Position numbers and translations under genes: made by a program. From Acanthamoeba sp. SK_2022b (taxonomy: Eukaryota; Discosea; Longamoebia; Acanthamoebidae): a DNA stretch of 57,700 nt. Location: assembly GCA_027943245.1 (NCBI GenBank), contig JANDJZ010000353.1, forward strand, positions 1 to 57,700, in the 5' to 3' direction. The stretch's first letter is position 1. The number at the start of each line of letters is the position of its first letter. Below, piece by piece: positions 23,701 to 36,920 of this stretch. A model generated the notes under the pieces. It saw nothing but the letters and a program-made list of their open reading frames with translations. It did not search any database and was not told the DNA's origin.

Positions 23701-26700
23701 GTGATGTTGTAGGGCTGGGACTGGATGAATATGATGGCGCTGGCGTCGACGATGTCGAGGGGCTCTCGGAGAACGACGGTGCTGGCGTCGACGATGTCGA
23801 GGGGCTCTCAGAAAACGATGGCGCTGGCGTCGGTGATGTCGAGGGGCTCTCGGAAAACGATGGCGCTGGCGTCGGTGATGTCGAGGGGCTCTCGGAAAAC
23901 GATGGCGCTGGCGTCGGTGATGTCGAGGGGCTCTCGGAAAACGACGGCGCTGGCGTCGACGATGTCGACAAGGGGCTCCTCGAGGCCGATGGTGAGAGCG
24001 ACGGCGTAGGGCTCCTTGTGGGAGAAGGTGACGCCGTTGGTGTTGGGCTCCTCGATAGCGTAGGTGTCGCTGATGCTGTGGGGCTGTGGGAGAAGGAAGT
24101 AGATGGCGTTGTCGTGGGGCTTCTCGACGAAGATGGAGTGGTGCTGTGCGGGGTTCCAATTGTTGGCGTTGTCGTGGGGCTCCCAGAGGACGAGGGCGAC
24201 CGTGTCGGCGAAGCTGATGACATGGGGCTTCGAGAAGCTGTCGTGGGGCTCACAGACCACGAGGGTGAGGTTGAAGGCGTCGTTGAGGGGGATGGCGTGG
24301 CGCTTGGAGAGGACGAAGGTGACGGTGTCGACGTTGCTGACGTCGTGGGGGTCACAGAGGACGTGGGCGACGGTGTTGGCGACGATGATGTCGTGGGGCT
24401 GGTCGAGGATGAAGCAGATGGCGTCGGTGTCGCTGATCTGGTGGGGCTCCTCGAAGGCGAAGGCGACGCCGTTGATGAGGGCGATGGCGTGGAGCTTGGA
24501 GAGGACGAGGGTGACGGCGTCGACGTTGCTGACGTCGTGGGGGTCACAGAGGACGTGGCCGACTGTGTTGGTGACGGTGATGTAGTGGGGCTGGTCGAAG
24601 ATGAAGCAGATGGCGTCGGTGTCGCTGACCTGGTGGGGCTCCTCGAGGACGAAGGCGATGCCGTTGATGAGGGCGATGGTGTGGAGCTTTGAGAGGTTGA
24701 GGTTGACGGCGTTGGCGTCACCGAGGTCGAGGGGGTGAGAGAAGACGATGGCGACTGTGTTCGCGAAGGCGACGTCGTGGGAGTGTTTGAGGGTGAAGCT
24801 GACGACGTTGGAGTCACCGACCTGGTGGGACTGTTTGAGGGCGAGAACGACGGCGTCGATGTGGGCGAGGGCGTCGTGCTTGGGGAGAAGGTAGGAGATG
24901 ACGTCGGCGTCCTAGATGACGTGGGGCTCCTAGTGGGCGAGGGCGATGGTGTTCGTGTCACTGATGCTGAGGGGCTGTTCGAACGTGAGATAGACGGCGT
25001 GGTTGTCGGCGACCTAGTGGGGGTTCTCGAAGATGTGGGCGACTGTGAGGACGACGGCGATGGCGTGGAGCTCTGAGATGACGAAGGTGAAGGGGTTTGT
25101 GTCGGTGACCTAGTGGGGGTCCTCGAGGACGTGGGTGACTGCGTTGGTGTAGGCCATGGCGTGGGGCTTTGAGAGGGTGAAGGTGACGGCGAAGCTGTCA
25201 CCGTCGCGATCGAGATGACCACGGGATCCGACGAGAAGGCCTGAGTTGCCGGATCGAACAAGCGAACCGACACACTGGTCCGGAGCTGGCCGGCCATGGG
25301 GTCGGTGACGGCCCACCGCGCGGTGCCGTCGAGGTCGGGGCGCTGCGTGAAGCCCCACGTGCGAGAGGGACCGTGCCAGGCGAGATACATGCCAGCCGAA
25401 TGGCCGTAGACGGGCACGCTGTAGTTGGAGCCCACAAGGTTGTAGATGCCCATGGGGAAGTCGCTGATGGCGCTGCTGAGGAGGAGGGCGCCCGGAGGGG
25501 TGAGCCATTGGGGGGAGGGCGATGGGGAGGGCGATGGGTCCAGGCAGGTGACGGTGAGGAACGGGTGACCAGGTTGTTGAAAGAGCAGACCCGAGTCCAG
25601 GGCGTTGAACCTCCCGGTGGAGGTCTCAATCGTCAAGAAGTTGCCCTTTTGCCAGTTCTGGGGCGGGTAGTGAAAATCGGTTTCGATAATCGCCGGCGAC
25701 GTATCCGCCCCCGTGTCGCAGTAGAACCAGCGGGTGCGGTGGGCATCCCCCTTGATGCACAAGTCTGTTGTGTTGCGCTTGAGACGGTAGACCGGGTAGC
25801 CTGATTCGTAGCTGCCGTCGTACTGGTAGAGGCCGTCAAAGGAATTGCCGAACCACGTCGTGGTCATGTTGGTAAGTATGAACCGGGAGCAATAGCCCGC
25901 GGGCACCTGATTTGCGCAGTAGGATATGATCGGGCTTGCTGTCCGGCTAACGTTGGTGATGCACTGCTGGCAGCTGATGCCGTCGCTCGACCACGTGCCT
26001 GCAGGGCAGGGTTGACAACCGCCATTCACGAGGACATAGCCGGCCAGGCATATGCACTCGTCCAACGTGAGGGCGCCCGCACGGTGGGTGGTCATGAAGG
26101 GCGGGCAGGCTGCGCACTGACCCGGCCCAGCGGCGTACATGCGACGAGGGCACGCGTAGGACACGTTCAGCACCACGCCCTCGCCCATGTCCCGCCCGTT
26201 CCACATCACCGGGCTCTCGCTCTGGTCGGATATGAGGTTCATGAAACCGTAGCCGCCATCGTTTTCCCACAACAGCCGCCTAACGCTGTTGTCCCACTGA
26301 CCTCCCACTGGCCCGTCGGTGAGGGAGTACTCCAGGTGGAACTCGGAGTTGCCCCAGCCGACCGTTGCATAGTGCTGTGCAGAGCCAAAGCGCTCCCAGA
26401 GCCCCTGAAGGCTGCCTGCTCCTTGATAGAAGAACAGGCGACGCGGCGTGGTGGGCACGGTTGCACCGCAAGTGAGGGACACATCGAACCAGCCTGCGTC
26501 CGATCTCACGGCCACCCAGATGGGCTCCGACGGGCCCACTCCCACCTCGATGCCCATGCATCCGTCCACACTCGCGTCGTCGGCGCCGGAGCGTGGCGGA
26601 CAGCCGTAGAAGGCCTGGCAGGGAGGGAAGTAGCGGAAGACGCCCAGCTCGCTCCCGCACGGGGTCACGCTGATGAGGGCGGCCATCTGGTACGGAGCCT

Positions 26701-29700
26701 CAACGCGTAGCACCACCGCGTTCTGACCCTCCACGTGGATGGACTGTGCTTGCCACGCGGCGCAACCGAGCACTGGCATGTCGTCGGCACCGAGTTGGCA
26801 GCCGGCCGACGTGCAGCCGCGGCCCTCGATCGGTTCCCCGTTGGGGCGGAGGCGAGTGATGCGGATTGGCAGGCCATCGCTCGGCGGATCGTCAGTGGTG
26901 ACCTCGATGAGCACCGGCGCCCGGCCCCCGATGCCGTAGACGAAAGGCGACGACGCGTTGACGTAGCTGTCGCGCAGACTCAGCGTGCCAGGCGACACGT
27001 CGCGCAGCAGGCTCCGGTCGCCATAGCCAAAGGCAGTCGCATACCCATCCAAGCTGAGCGTCAGGCTCTGCTCCGTGATCACCACGCCACGGCACACGGG
27101 GGAGGTATTTATGGAGGGCAACCAGCTGAGGTAGATCCAGCCGTCGATGTGCCCCCAGGTGGCGTCGATCGACGGGATGCGCACGGTCTCGAGCGGGAGA
27201 GGGCCGTTGTCGGCCTCGATGGGCGCCAGCGTGTAGGTGGACACCGTGGGCGGGCCAGTCGGGTCGAAGGCGTCGAGCGGGTACGAGACCTTGTTGACCA
27301 CCCAGCCCAGAGCGTCCTGCGACCCGGCATGATACACCGTGACGCCCTCGGCTGTGGCCATGGTGTCGTAGGGATTTCCGTATTCGTAGAGAGCGGACGA
27401 ATCCGCCACCAGGTCGTAGCGGCTGGCATGCATAAGCCCCAAGTTGTGGCCCAGTTCGTGAGCCAAGGCCTGAATCCAGAGACCCTGATCGCCGTTGAGC
27501 AATACATTGATGCCGGGGGCACCGGCAACCCCGGCAAAATGTCCTGCGGGGAACCACGGCAGCACGGCGACGTGGTGAAGGTACGCGTCCCAGTCGGCCT
27601 GGCTCATGCGGCAGGCATCGATCGAGTGGTTGAGCGCGGCCTGCAGAGCGTAGTCCATAACCCGGCCGAAGTCGACTCCCACATTATTGGCCTGGTCCGT
27701 CGTGTAATTCACGGCATAGATGCAGTCCTGGTTGTAGGTAAAGTCATACGTCGCGAGTCCGCTGCTCAGGCGCTGGATGGTCTGCTCCTGCTCGATGACG
27801 GCCTGCGGAAACAGCGATTCGGTGGCAGTGACGTCGGGCTGGTCAATAAAGGCAAGGCGAAGCAGCACAGCTGGCCGCACGCCCAGACTCCACTCCGAGT
27901 TGTCCAGGTGGCGCCGCGATCTCCGGTGGTGCGAGGAGGCCACCGGCGGCGGGTCGAGCTGGTCGAGCCGGGCGTAGGTGCACCTCGCTCCCGGCATGCG
28001 GAAGCCCGTCAGACGATAGGAGGCCTCGGCATCCCATGTGCCATGCCGGCCTCGCGTTCCTGTTGTCGGACAGACGGTGTAGTATCTGCGGCCAAAGCTT
28101 TCCACGCTGTGGGCCTCGAGCAAGCGGCCGTCGGGGAAGGTCGAGCGCCACATCTCCATGGCCGTGCGGTTGTGCATGGGCGGACGAGACATGTAGACTT
28201 GCACGTGGACGATGTCGTCGATGTGCTGGCCAACTGCCCCATCGTCACCTTCTCCTCCTCCTCCTGCTCCTTCTGTCTGTCGCTCCATGTGACCTTGAGC
28301 AGAGTCCAGCGCACCGGCTTCCTTGAGCCAGAGAGACCCTGATGACACGTAAATGGCTGGAATGCACGGTAAGTTGTTGGAGTTCGGAGAGTGGGGCATA
28401 TCCAACAATGAAGCGCAGAGAGAGAGAGAGAGAGAATGGAGCGAGTGAACCCACCATTGGAGGCGTTGGTTGCCGAGAGGGAGAGCGGTCCGCGCTGGTT
28501 CCAGGTGGCGCCCTGTCCGACTAACCTCACTCCCTCTCCAAAGACGGCGCCGTTCCCTTGACGACCTTGCCCCACAAAACACACCAAGTCAATCTTGTGT
28601 CATCTCGACGGGTATGCGTCCGATGGGCTGGAGTTGCCTACCGTCGAGCTTGCCCACCACGGTCACACTCGCGGGACCGGTCTGTTCCCACCGGGACGAC
28701 GATCCTGACAGCCACACACCTAGCCCCACCACGTCTGAGCATCACTTGGCCTGCCGCGCGGCAGTGGGGTGAGGTTGAAAAAAGAATACCGATGGCGGCG
28801 TAAGAGAACAGCGACAGCTCGCCCTCTTGTTGCCACTTGGCCCCGCCCTCCAGATGCACTCCGCTCGCTCCAATGCCCCGCCCCCCGCCCCACCCAATGA
28901 TCAATCAGCCTATGCAACCCTTGCACCGCCACCCCCCCCCCGTCACCATCACCAGCGCAAGGTCGGGGGCAACAGGTACACAAGGACCAAGGTGTCCAAG
29001 GGTCGTCTTGTTGTTGTTGGGCGCGTCCGGAGATGACGGTGGTGAGGCTGTGCTCCTCCTGTCGCCAGGTTGCCCCTTCGGCCACTTGGACTCCCGAAGC
29101 GAGCAGCTCTGTGACGGTGACCCGCAAGCTGGCAAGGCCCTGCACCAGCGTGCTGCCCTCGCCCACTCGGATGCCTTTGTTGATGAATCTGATTATTACC
29201 ACCAACAAAGGCAACTTGTACCAAGGAGGAGAGGAGGAAGAAGAAGGGGGCGGAGGATGAACGAACCTGCATTGACGACTTCAAGGCAACCACCTTGTAT
29301 TGTGAAGAGCGGCGCCGCCACAACCAGCCACTGTCTTGCGCCATTTCCTCGGATCCGCACGTGGCCTTCAACTCTGCGTTGAGTGGTTTTCTTGTTTGTT
29401 CTCGTTTTCTGTTTCGGTTTTGGGAATCCCGCGGGGGGGAGGGGTAGAAAGATACATACTTGAGAGTGACGTTGTCGGCCCGCACAACGGCTGCTGGCCC
29501 GTTCGGCTCTGTCACGGCTTCGGTGTAATCGCCCGAGTGGACCACCACCACGGTGTCTTGCGCTGCTGCGGTGAGCGCATGGCTCACCTTGACAAAATCG
29601 CAGCCTTCTCCGCACACCGTGTGCAGAGCAGCGGTGGGGCCAACAACGGTTGTTGAGGTCGAGTGGAGGTATCTTGAGGTGGTCTGGTGGCTGTGGCTTG

Positions 29701-29788
29701 CGACGGCGCCAGGCTGAAAGAGAAAAACAGCCAAGGCCGCCAGCATGATGGCTACTGCCGCAGAGTTGGCCCCACTCGGCCTCATCAC
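20779..29788 (-). CDS. Paralog A: giant gametolysin-like (M11) metalloprotease with mucin-like stalk and TM anchor
   Basis: Eight exons (29460..29788, 29267..29373, 28980..29174, 28790..28867, 28642..28719, 28455..28556, 21733..28356, 20779..21647) close in phase to 2793 residues. Order: signal peptide (about 1-34, ending PGAVASHSH); a beta-helix-like region with repeated G-V-x-L-x-G-x-x-x-W-x-Q units (about 70-320); protease domain with zinc motif HELGHNLGLMH (about 596-606, complement 27428..27460) and downstream YGNPYDTMAT as a likely Met-turn; CPPFMTT...CPAGTW cysteine module of GCC2/GCC3 type (about 1030-1100); Ser/Thr/Pro repeats (about 1350-2480); beta-rich ectodomain; TM helix ILAVAVGVPVALLAFVAIGA (about 2713-2742); cytosolic tail with WKRR and QQRR. 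The M11 family degrades algal cell walls; here the substrate is unknown. It is probably a surface protease that can be shed. Paralog B, in the same orientation, lies 13.7 kb further right. Confidence 0.85.
21800..25195 (-). repeat. Ser/Thr/Pro stalk repeats of paralog A
   Basis: About 1130 codons of SPTxSPSxS-type repeats. A 14-residue unit (PSFSESPSTSPTPA) runs in tandem at about 22480-22740 and again at 23740-23960. Larger blocks of about 1.2 kb repeat: the same stretch of about 70 bp occurs at about 22068 and 23272. The composition predicts dense O-glycosylation and an extended stalk. Long plus-strand frames here are antisense artefacts. Confidence 0.9.
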
Positions 29789-31339
29789 AATTATTAGGAC
29801 AGAGAGCTCTGGTTCACTCGAGAACGGCCGAGTTGCGGTCAGGTTGGGTCTGGTTCGTTGTTATTGGGTGGAAGCTATGACCTTTTCTCAACACAGAGAT
29901 TATTGGCTGGACGTTGTGGCCGCTTATGGGGACCACATGGCCCACAACGTTGCATAAAAGGCCTATCTATCTAATCGAGATAAGATTGCCAAAGAAGGCA
30001 ATGAGGTGAGTAGCGAAAGCTACAGCGCTCGAATTACTTCTTGGAGAGGTCGATACCCTCTGTGCCAACGTTGCACGTGCGCACTGCTGTTTTAAACTGA
30101 CCGACAACAAATTACTTATATTGAGGAAGATTGAAAATAGCCCTAATCCTGTAAAGCCCTGTCAGCCGACCAACAACTGGCCGGTTGTGGAGGAATGTGA
30201 ACACACCCTCGGCCACCAAATAGACAGGTTGCAGTGGATGTGGAACATATGGCAGCAAATAAGGCCACTGAGGAGCAGAAGCGCACCTGCCAGGCACATG
30301 AGCAGAAGCACCTAGAAATGGTATGTTCATTGTTTGTTCCTTGGGAATGGGTCCCTGCCCTGTCGAGAAGTCAACCCTTTGCATTTGACACAAGCCAGAA
30401 CAACAAAGTTTGTTGCAAAATGAAAATACCATATAAAATCTGCTGCATTACTGCTAATTTGACTGTTGAAAACTGTAGACATTTTGAGATAAGTCAAGAC
30501 AGAGTTGAGAAATAAAATTTCATATCGAATTTCATTCCAACTTACCAATTGGATGGTGGGACAACCAGACAGAACCTGCCCAAGAATGCTCAACCCCAAA
30601 GCCACAACCAACAGCTGGCCAATGCAACTCGACCCAAACAGCCCATATCCCCATTATTGAGTGTTCAGAAAAAAGTAACAATGACTCTTTTGACAATTGT
30701 CTTAAATAAAAACACACTGAGATAGGTACAAGGCCTCAACAAAAAGCTTCAAATTCTGTACACTGAGGTGATACAGTTTGAAAATTGGATGTTTTGTACT
30801 TGACAAAATGCATTGGTCAACATGGATAGTGTTTAAATTGTTGGAACTTGATCTCTTCTAACCCTTCAAAAAAGCAACCTTTACCTTGGTGCCAATTGAA
30901 AACAGTGGGAGAATGTCTTGGTGTGGAGTAAAAAACACATAACAAGAAGAACTGGTTTTTCACAAACATCTTTCCGATGGGTTGGTACCGATGTGCATCA
31001 GGTCTGAGTGATTTTGTGGCGACATGCCTGTTTTGCACATGGTACAGCTCAAATTTGGTAAAGTAGCCTTCTCTTTTTCAGAAATGCAACTGACATTGCT
31101 AAATGGATTGGTGCTTTAGAGGCAATTTCCTCTAGCCAACAGACCACTCCTCCATGATCCCAACTTTGTTCAACTGTGCAACTTCAAACGTCTACCACTC
31201 CAACCAGGGTATGCAGCTGCCCAATGCATCATCCATGCATTTCTTTTCACCATGTATGAGTATGCAATGCCAGGAACACTCTGTGTCCCTGATAAACATG
31301 AACTTATTAAATGCCAATTATCAACAAGGTTGGTTCTTC

Positions 31340-31510
31340 ATCTCGTGCCTCATCCAGTGCCTAATCCTGTGCCTCATCCCATGCCTCATCCCATGCCTTG
31401 TCCCATGCCTCATCCTGTGCCTCATCCCGTGCCTTTTCCCATGCCTTGTCCCATGCCTCGTCCCATGCCTTGTCCTGTGCCTCATCCCATGCATCTTGCT
31501 TCCATGCCTT
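31340..31510. repeat. 12-bp minisatellite
   Basis: About 14 imperfect units of GCCTCATCCCAT in tandem. The period is a multiple of three, so several frames on both strands stay open (PCLI-, PHPM- and RHGM-type repeats); none is a gene. Confidence 0.9.
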
Positions 31511-32195
31511 GTCTTGCGCATCTTGCTTCCCTTGTTCTGACAGTGACTGTCAGTCTGTGGTACTGCAAAGCAAGGGATGGGACTGTACCTGATATAACCC
31601 ATAGGATATACTTCCTTGTGTGTACATGGCGGTTTTTGTTCTTTCTCGCCTTTCCCCCACACCCACAGTTGGCCTTGATCACCTTGGTCCACCGCATTCC
31701 TGTCCCCCCCTTTGGTCTAACAACTTTATTCTATTCACAAGAGGTGGGAGTGTCCACAGTCCATGGCAAACCATTGACCAAGTACTGGAGCAATGAGAGG
31801 AGGTCCTCACTCCACTCAGGTGGGGTTGCTCCTGGGAACACCAAGCAGTTGACCAGCTTAGGCCAGCACATGGGGCACACAAGCTCCATCAGCGCACACA
31901 CAGCCAGTCCTCAGTCTTGCTGTTGAATGGTCAGTAAGACGATTAAGAACCAAATAATGCATTAAAGGTCAAGGAGAGGGTCATTGTCATCCTCCTTGAG
32001 GAGATGATCCATCGATTGGTTTGGGTGAAGGGGCCAGTTCAAGCATTGGTGTTGATGTGTAGGCCAGGGAGGAGTGAAGAGGTGTAGAGGGTGGCCTGGG
32101 CCTCTTATGAGAGTGTGCTACATGCCTTGCCCATCTGCACACTGTCAATGTTAATTAGGTTTTTAAAATAGAGGACAAAGGACACACAATGCTTT

Positions 32196-32800
32196 GTGGT
32201 AGGCAGTGAAGATGGCAAACAGCTCTTCCTCGTGTGTCAAAAGTCCCACATAGTTAATGAAGACACAGAAGAGCTGCCAATAGAGGATGTCCATGCCTTC
32301 ATGCACGTCATTGGTGTAGATGTGTGTCTTGAAATTGCGCACCTTGTAGTGGTGCAGGTAGAAGTTGGCTTACTCGTCCTTACCAAAGATCATCTGCTTA
32401 TCATACTCAAGGGCTTTGGCTTCCTCAACTGATGACACTGTGTGAATACACATCTTGAGATCATTGAGCAAGACACATATCTCATATGGGCACTCCTATC
32501 AAGATTAACAATTAGATGGAGATTAATTCAATGAAATTGGGAAAACGCACCAGTTTGACCTTGCACCATCTCATCATGTTCTCAACAATGGACTTCCACC
32601 TGTTTCCTCGTTTGTAGTGGCCAAGCGCTTCAGTGGCCATCTCCCTTTTGTAAATGCATACGCAAATCTCAAATGAGAAATGTATGTATGTACATACATT
32701 GTAGGTTGTATGTGGAGGCACTTCTTGGCGCCTTTTGACCCACGCCTTGTTTGCTTCTTTATGTTGTAGTGTGCTGCGTTGAAGCATCTGTAATAAAAAT
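32196..32800 (-). pseudogene. Relic of an unrecognised spliced gene
   Basis: On the minus strand, 32800..32500 reads EANKAWVKRRQEVPP, an intron-like AT-rich stretch with ATGTATGTATG, then ATEALGHYKRGNRWKSIVEN. 32440..32196 reads EEAKALEYDKQMIFGKDE, a stop, then NFYLHHYKVRNFKTHIYTND and onward to an open end. The text looks protein-like with stops, so I call it decayed coding sequence. Family not recognised. Confidence 0.35.
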
Positions 32801-33101
32801 TATTAGAAGATATGGTCCAAATTAGGTGAGAATCTTCTGATGTGCACTAAATCTGGTCCTGTACGTGCATGTGTTGTGGGTAACCTTATTGCCATTTATT
32901 CTTACCAGTCTATCTGATACATATGTGTGGAATGAGGATGCAGCCCTCAAAAAAATCATTGCACAACGTGCATCAGCAAGCTTACTTGATACTCCTGACA
33001 ACCAACTGCTTTTCTGTCAATAATAAATCATGCATGATCCCTTTCAGCTGCCCTTGCACAAATCATCCTGTATGTAGAGCAGAGAGAAATGTGTATGATT
33101 A

Positions 33102-33259
33102 CTTAAACTCAATTTTATCATCCATCTAAAATCAAAAGTTAAAAATCCATTTTAAAATGATTGGACCTCTCATAACCGCCTCTATTATCAAATGAGAGGT
33201 CCAGTCATTTTGAATTTGATTTTGAATTCTAATTTTAGATGGATAAAATTGAGTTTAAG
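33102..33259. mobile_element. Foldback (MITE-like) element
   Basis: Inverted arms of about 68 bp (33102..33173 and 33192..33259) start CTTAAACTCAATTTTAT and end ATAAAATTGAGTTTAAG, and meet around an 18-bp loop. The inner ends are ATTGGACCTCTCAT and ATGAGAGGTCCAGT. The arms differ by a few substitutions and one small gap, so the element is not fresh. No coding capacity; no clear target duplication could be fixed. Confidence 0.7.
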
Positions 33260-33589
33260 GTCATCATATGCATCTTTGAGATAGCAATTTTATGGTTTGC
33301 AGAAAATAACTTTTATAAAATTTTAACAAAAGTGAATTTGATATGGTAATATTTTTAGAATACCTGATATGATGTAACTAAAAATATCTAATTTTGATTC
33401 TGTTAGGGGAAAAAAAGGCAAATGGGCTGATAGGAATTTTTAGATCTCCTGTTTGGGTGAAGGGACAGATAAAGGGCAGAAATGAAGCTTTAATTGTTGA
33501 TATGCTTGCAGCACAAGGGAAAAACTTGAACATGTTATGAAATGGTTGACTTGGAATAAAAACAAAGAAGGCTGTATTTTTAGATGCAA

Positions 33590-35280
33590 GTTCAACATTG
33601 CAGTCAGAGTCCTCAGAAAGGGAGGTCTCAGGCTTGTCTTCATTGAAGAGATCTTCCTCCTCCTCCCTATCACGGTGCTTGTAGGAAGAAGAGGAAGAAG
33701 AGGAGGAGGAAGACGAATGGCGCTTTTGGGACTTGCTTCCCCAAGCATCCTTCTCCCTTGATGGGGAAGGAGTCCTCTCCCTCTTCTTGCCCTTCTTGCC
33801 ACTGTGCTTCTCCCATAAGTCGTAATTGTGGGTGCTCTGGTGCTTATTGTGCTTTTCTGGTGAATGATTGGAGCTTGAATGGGAAAGCTTGTGTGTAGGT
33901 TCCAAAGAAGGTGGGTGCAAAGGGTGTTCCTGGCATCAAGTATGCATATGTGGTGATATTGTCAGCTTTGCATTGTACTACACGTGGTATCTGTACATGG
34001 TGATAAGGAATTCATGGAAGATGCATTGTGCAGCAGCATACCCTGGTTGGAGTGGAAGATGTTTGAAGTTGTATGGTTGTACAAAGTTGGGATTGTGGAG
34101 GAGGTGTCTGCTGGCTAGAGGAAATTGCCTCTAAAGCACCAATCCGTTATTTAGCAATGTCAGTCACATTGCTGAAAAAGAGAAGGCTATCAATGGTGTT
34201 GTTGTTGAGGTTGCGCTCAGGTTTGGCTGGCTTGAGAGCAGACATTCAGATGTGGTAGCTGTAATTAAGCTCAAAGCAGGCCAGCATTGGAGTTCCATTA
34301 AGAGGCCTGTACACTGCACTGTTCAGGAGAAGCCAGAGTCATACAGGCCTGCAGCAGGTACTTGTAGAACTGGTAACCTGTCCCCTCATGTAGGTTAGAC
34401 ACTGAGAATACAAGTGTTGATGGGGCATACTTGGTTGAATGACTTGAGGAAATAGAGGTGTCCAAGAGGGGCTCCACTTCTTGATGGCGCTGTTTTTCTC
34501 ATAGGCCTGCAGTTTCAGGATCTTGACAATATCCTGACCAAGCTTGCAGTTGGTGGTTGCGTATGTGTATGTGATATAATATAGGTGAAAACTTTACATA
34601 AAACAATGTGAAGCTGACAATATCACCACATATGTGTACGTGATGATGACTTACCATTATGTTGAACTCCTCCTTCAGTCTTGGAGTGCACATTCGGTAA
34701 AGTGCCCAAGACCATTTTTTTGTAGAAGCTGCCACTGGCTGTGCTCATGCATGAGCAGAGAGATCAGCCCACCCATCTCAACGGGATTTGTTGTGAGCAC
34801 CACGCCATGGCACAGGTGTCTGCACACCAGCAATGCTAAGTTTAATAGAACATAAGGATGAGGCATGGCACATACCACACTGATTGAAGGCGGGCAGGCC
34901 CATCAGCTGGTTTAGCCTTGTTGTGTCCCAAAGGCAGGGTGTAAGGTCAGCTGATACATCACAGATCACAATGTTGAATGTTGGCTTTGATCTGTTGTGA
35001 GGGTGACAGCAGCATTTAAGTAGTTGTCTAATCTTGTTGCACTGCTCAGTCACTTCATTGTAGTTCCTGGCTGGCTTGAATTCCAATATGCTTCTATTGT
35101 GGCGTCTCTCATAATAATCTTTCTGCTTTCCTGCTTCTTTTCTCCTCTTCGCCTTTGCCTTCTGAATCTTGCTCAGCTTGTCCAGATGTCATCTATCCCA
35201 ACCGATCTGTCCCCCAGAATGCTTACTAGGTCCTCCTTGGCCATGACCAGATCCTGAAGAATTCCTCGCTCATAACAAGG
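33590..35280 (-). pseudogene. Relic spliced gene, inverted relative to 42560..43020
   Basis: Minus-strand coding remnants include ARNYNEVTEQCNKIRQLLK, then SADLTPCLWDTTRLNQLMG, then KKWSWALYRMCTPRLKEEF and EEDLFNEDKPETSLSEDSD. Intron-like stretches at about 34560-34660 (minus-strand GTAAGTCATCATCACG) and 33930-34000 separate them. The pieces at about 34440-34520, 34141-34330 and 33600-33660 match the plus strand at 42570-43015 in the same order. Family not recognised; a multi-copy or transposon-borne gene is possible. Confidence 0.45.
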
Positions 35281-35539
35281 CATTCCATCTGTACCAGACG
35301 CAGGAACTGAAGCCAGTTATCAAACTTGGCAACCATCAGCTTGAAATCTGTACTGGGGAGAGCCTAGTCTGTTACCAGATTTTGGAGGTCGGGTGGTGAA
35401 TGGCATGGCACACCCATGCTGGGTGTAGAGGTCCTCAAGTGTCCACTCCTGTGCCACTGCCCTTCTGGCTCCAGTTTCTGGATGATGCAAGTGTAGTTTT
35501 GCAATTTCTGATAGGCTGCCTTGCAGTTGGCATTGTCAA

Positions 35540-36910
35540 GGCAGGCAGTTGAGGGCTACAAATATGGGTTTTCAGCCATTGTGTATGCATACACAATCAA
35601 TGTTTGTAAGGCATGGAGCTTGAAATCACACATATGCACTGAAGCAAAGGAGGGGATGCATACTCTGGAGTTCAGAAATTTGTCCCAGAGGATCTGCCTG
35701 CGTCTGCCCCACATGACCCAGTATTCCTTTTCTGTGGACAAGCTCTTGGTGCAGCCACTTTGCAAGGAGGAATGCATGCTCAATGATGGAAAGCCAAAGT
35801 ATCATATGCCATCAATGACCAGTATGGTGATTGATGGCAACCATCATGTGGATGCTGCCCACACAGCCTATCCTGGCCAGAAATTTTCCTGGTTATGTGA
35901 CATTGCTGATATATGTATTAAGAACGCCCATTTCGTTGAAGGACTTGATCAGCACTTGCTGTCCCCATGCTGTAACAGGATGAAGGGACCCAGCAGTCAT
36001 GCGCCGAAAAAGTTCCACATTCAACTGGACATACTTTTCAAGGAGTTCACTGTAACAATGGAGAAGATTTTCCTTTGGAACGTGACTAAGCTCCTCATCT
36101 GTTGGCTGAGAGTAAAGTATTATTAGCTGTGAAATGTACCAAAACAACTCACAAGCAACTGTGTACACATACACAATGGAACATGTGGCTGTATTGCATA
36201 TGTGTACATGATAACATGAAGAGGGCTGATTGCACAACTTACCACTTTTACCATCCTTTGCAGATCCTCAGTGCTTCCCTCTTGTAAGGGTTACTCAACC
36301 TTGCTGGCACCTGTGTTCAGACAATATGGTTAGCACCATGTGTCAGTTTAATGTAGTATGGAATGTGGTGTACCAGTAACTAATCAATTGACTGAGCGCT
36401 CCTCAATCCCTAACTAATTATGGTTTCAGGAGTTGAAACTGGTTGTGAGTCCTCAACTATTGACTCCTGGAAGAAATAATGGTCAGTTCTCATTTGTGTA
36501 CACATATGCAATGGAAAAGCAAACAAAAAAACAAAGTTAAATCATCTCATCTTGGAAAACAATGCAATTATTGTGGACAATAGCATTCTTTAGCTGGTAG
36601 ACAAAAATCATATTGTTGATTGATATATAGAAACCATTGTGTACAGGGATGCAATGAGATATTGAAAAATTGGTTGGATGGTTTTGCCATTGGGTCTTGC
36701 CATTAAGGTCCCTTGCCCAAAGCTTCTTCCGCTGGGGTTGCTTAAGCATCCATTTCACCAGCACTTTTGGGTCTCTGCACTTGGTGACCATCAATGGAAT
36801 TTCACTGGTAGACTGGGTGGGTGGTAGCTTGTCCTTCTCCATGTTGTTTGTCTGGCGCTGGGCAACTATGAGAAATGATTTTTGGAGGCCCCTCCAACTT
36901 ATGGCCCCCT
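35540..36910 (-). pseudogene. Relic gene copy 1, with an internal inversion
   Basis: The minus strand at 36237..35900 reads a GTAAGT...CACAG intron, then SQPTDEELSHVPKENLLHCY and onward to GQQVLIKSFNEMGVL. The adjoining piece 35731..35910 carries the continuation (KLLVQPLCKEECMLNDGKP, PGQKFSWLCDIA) but on the plus strand. In copy 2 the same two pieces are collinear on the minus strand. The break point is therefore near 35910. Family unknown. Confidence 0.5.
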
Positions 36911-36920
36911 ATTGGAAGCC

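Noticed and set aside
22299..24692. Long plus-strand open frames (VGLLDDEG..., 364 and 365 codons) across the paralog A stalk
   Set aside because: They are antisense to the Ser/Thr/Pro repeats; repeats with a period divisible by three keep several frames open. The minus frame carries the protease, cysteine module and TM context.
31252..31926. Pro/His/Met-repeat protein of 224 codons
   Set aside because: Driven by the 12-bp minisatellite; open in several frames on both strands, no splice context.
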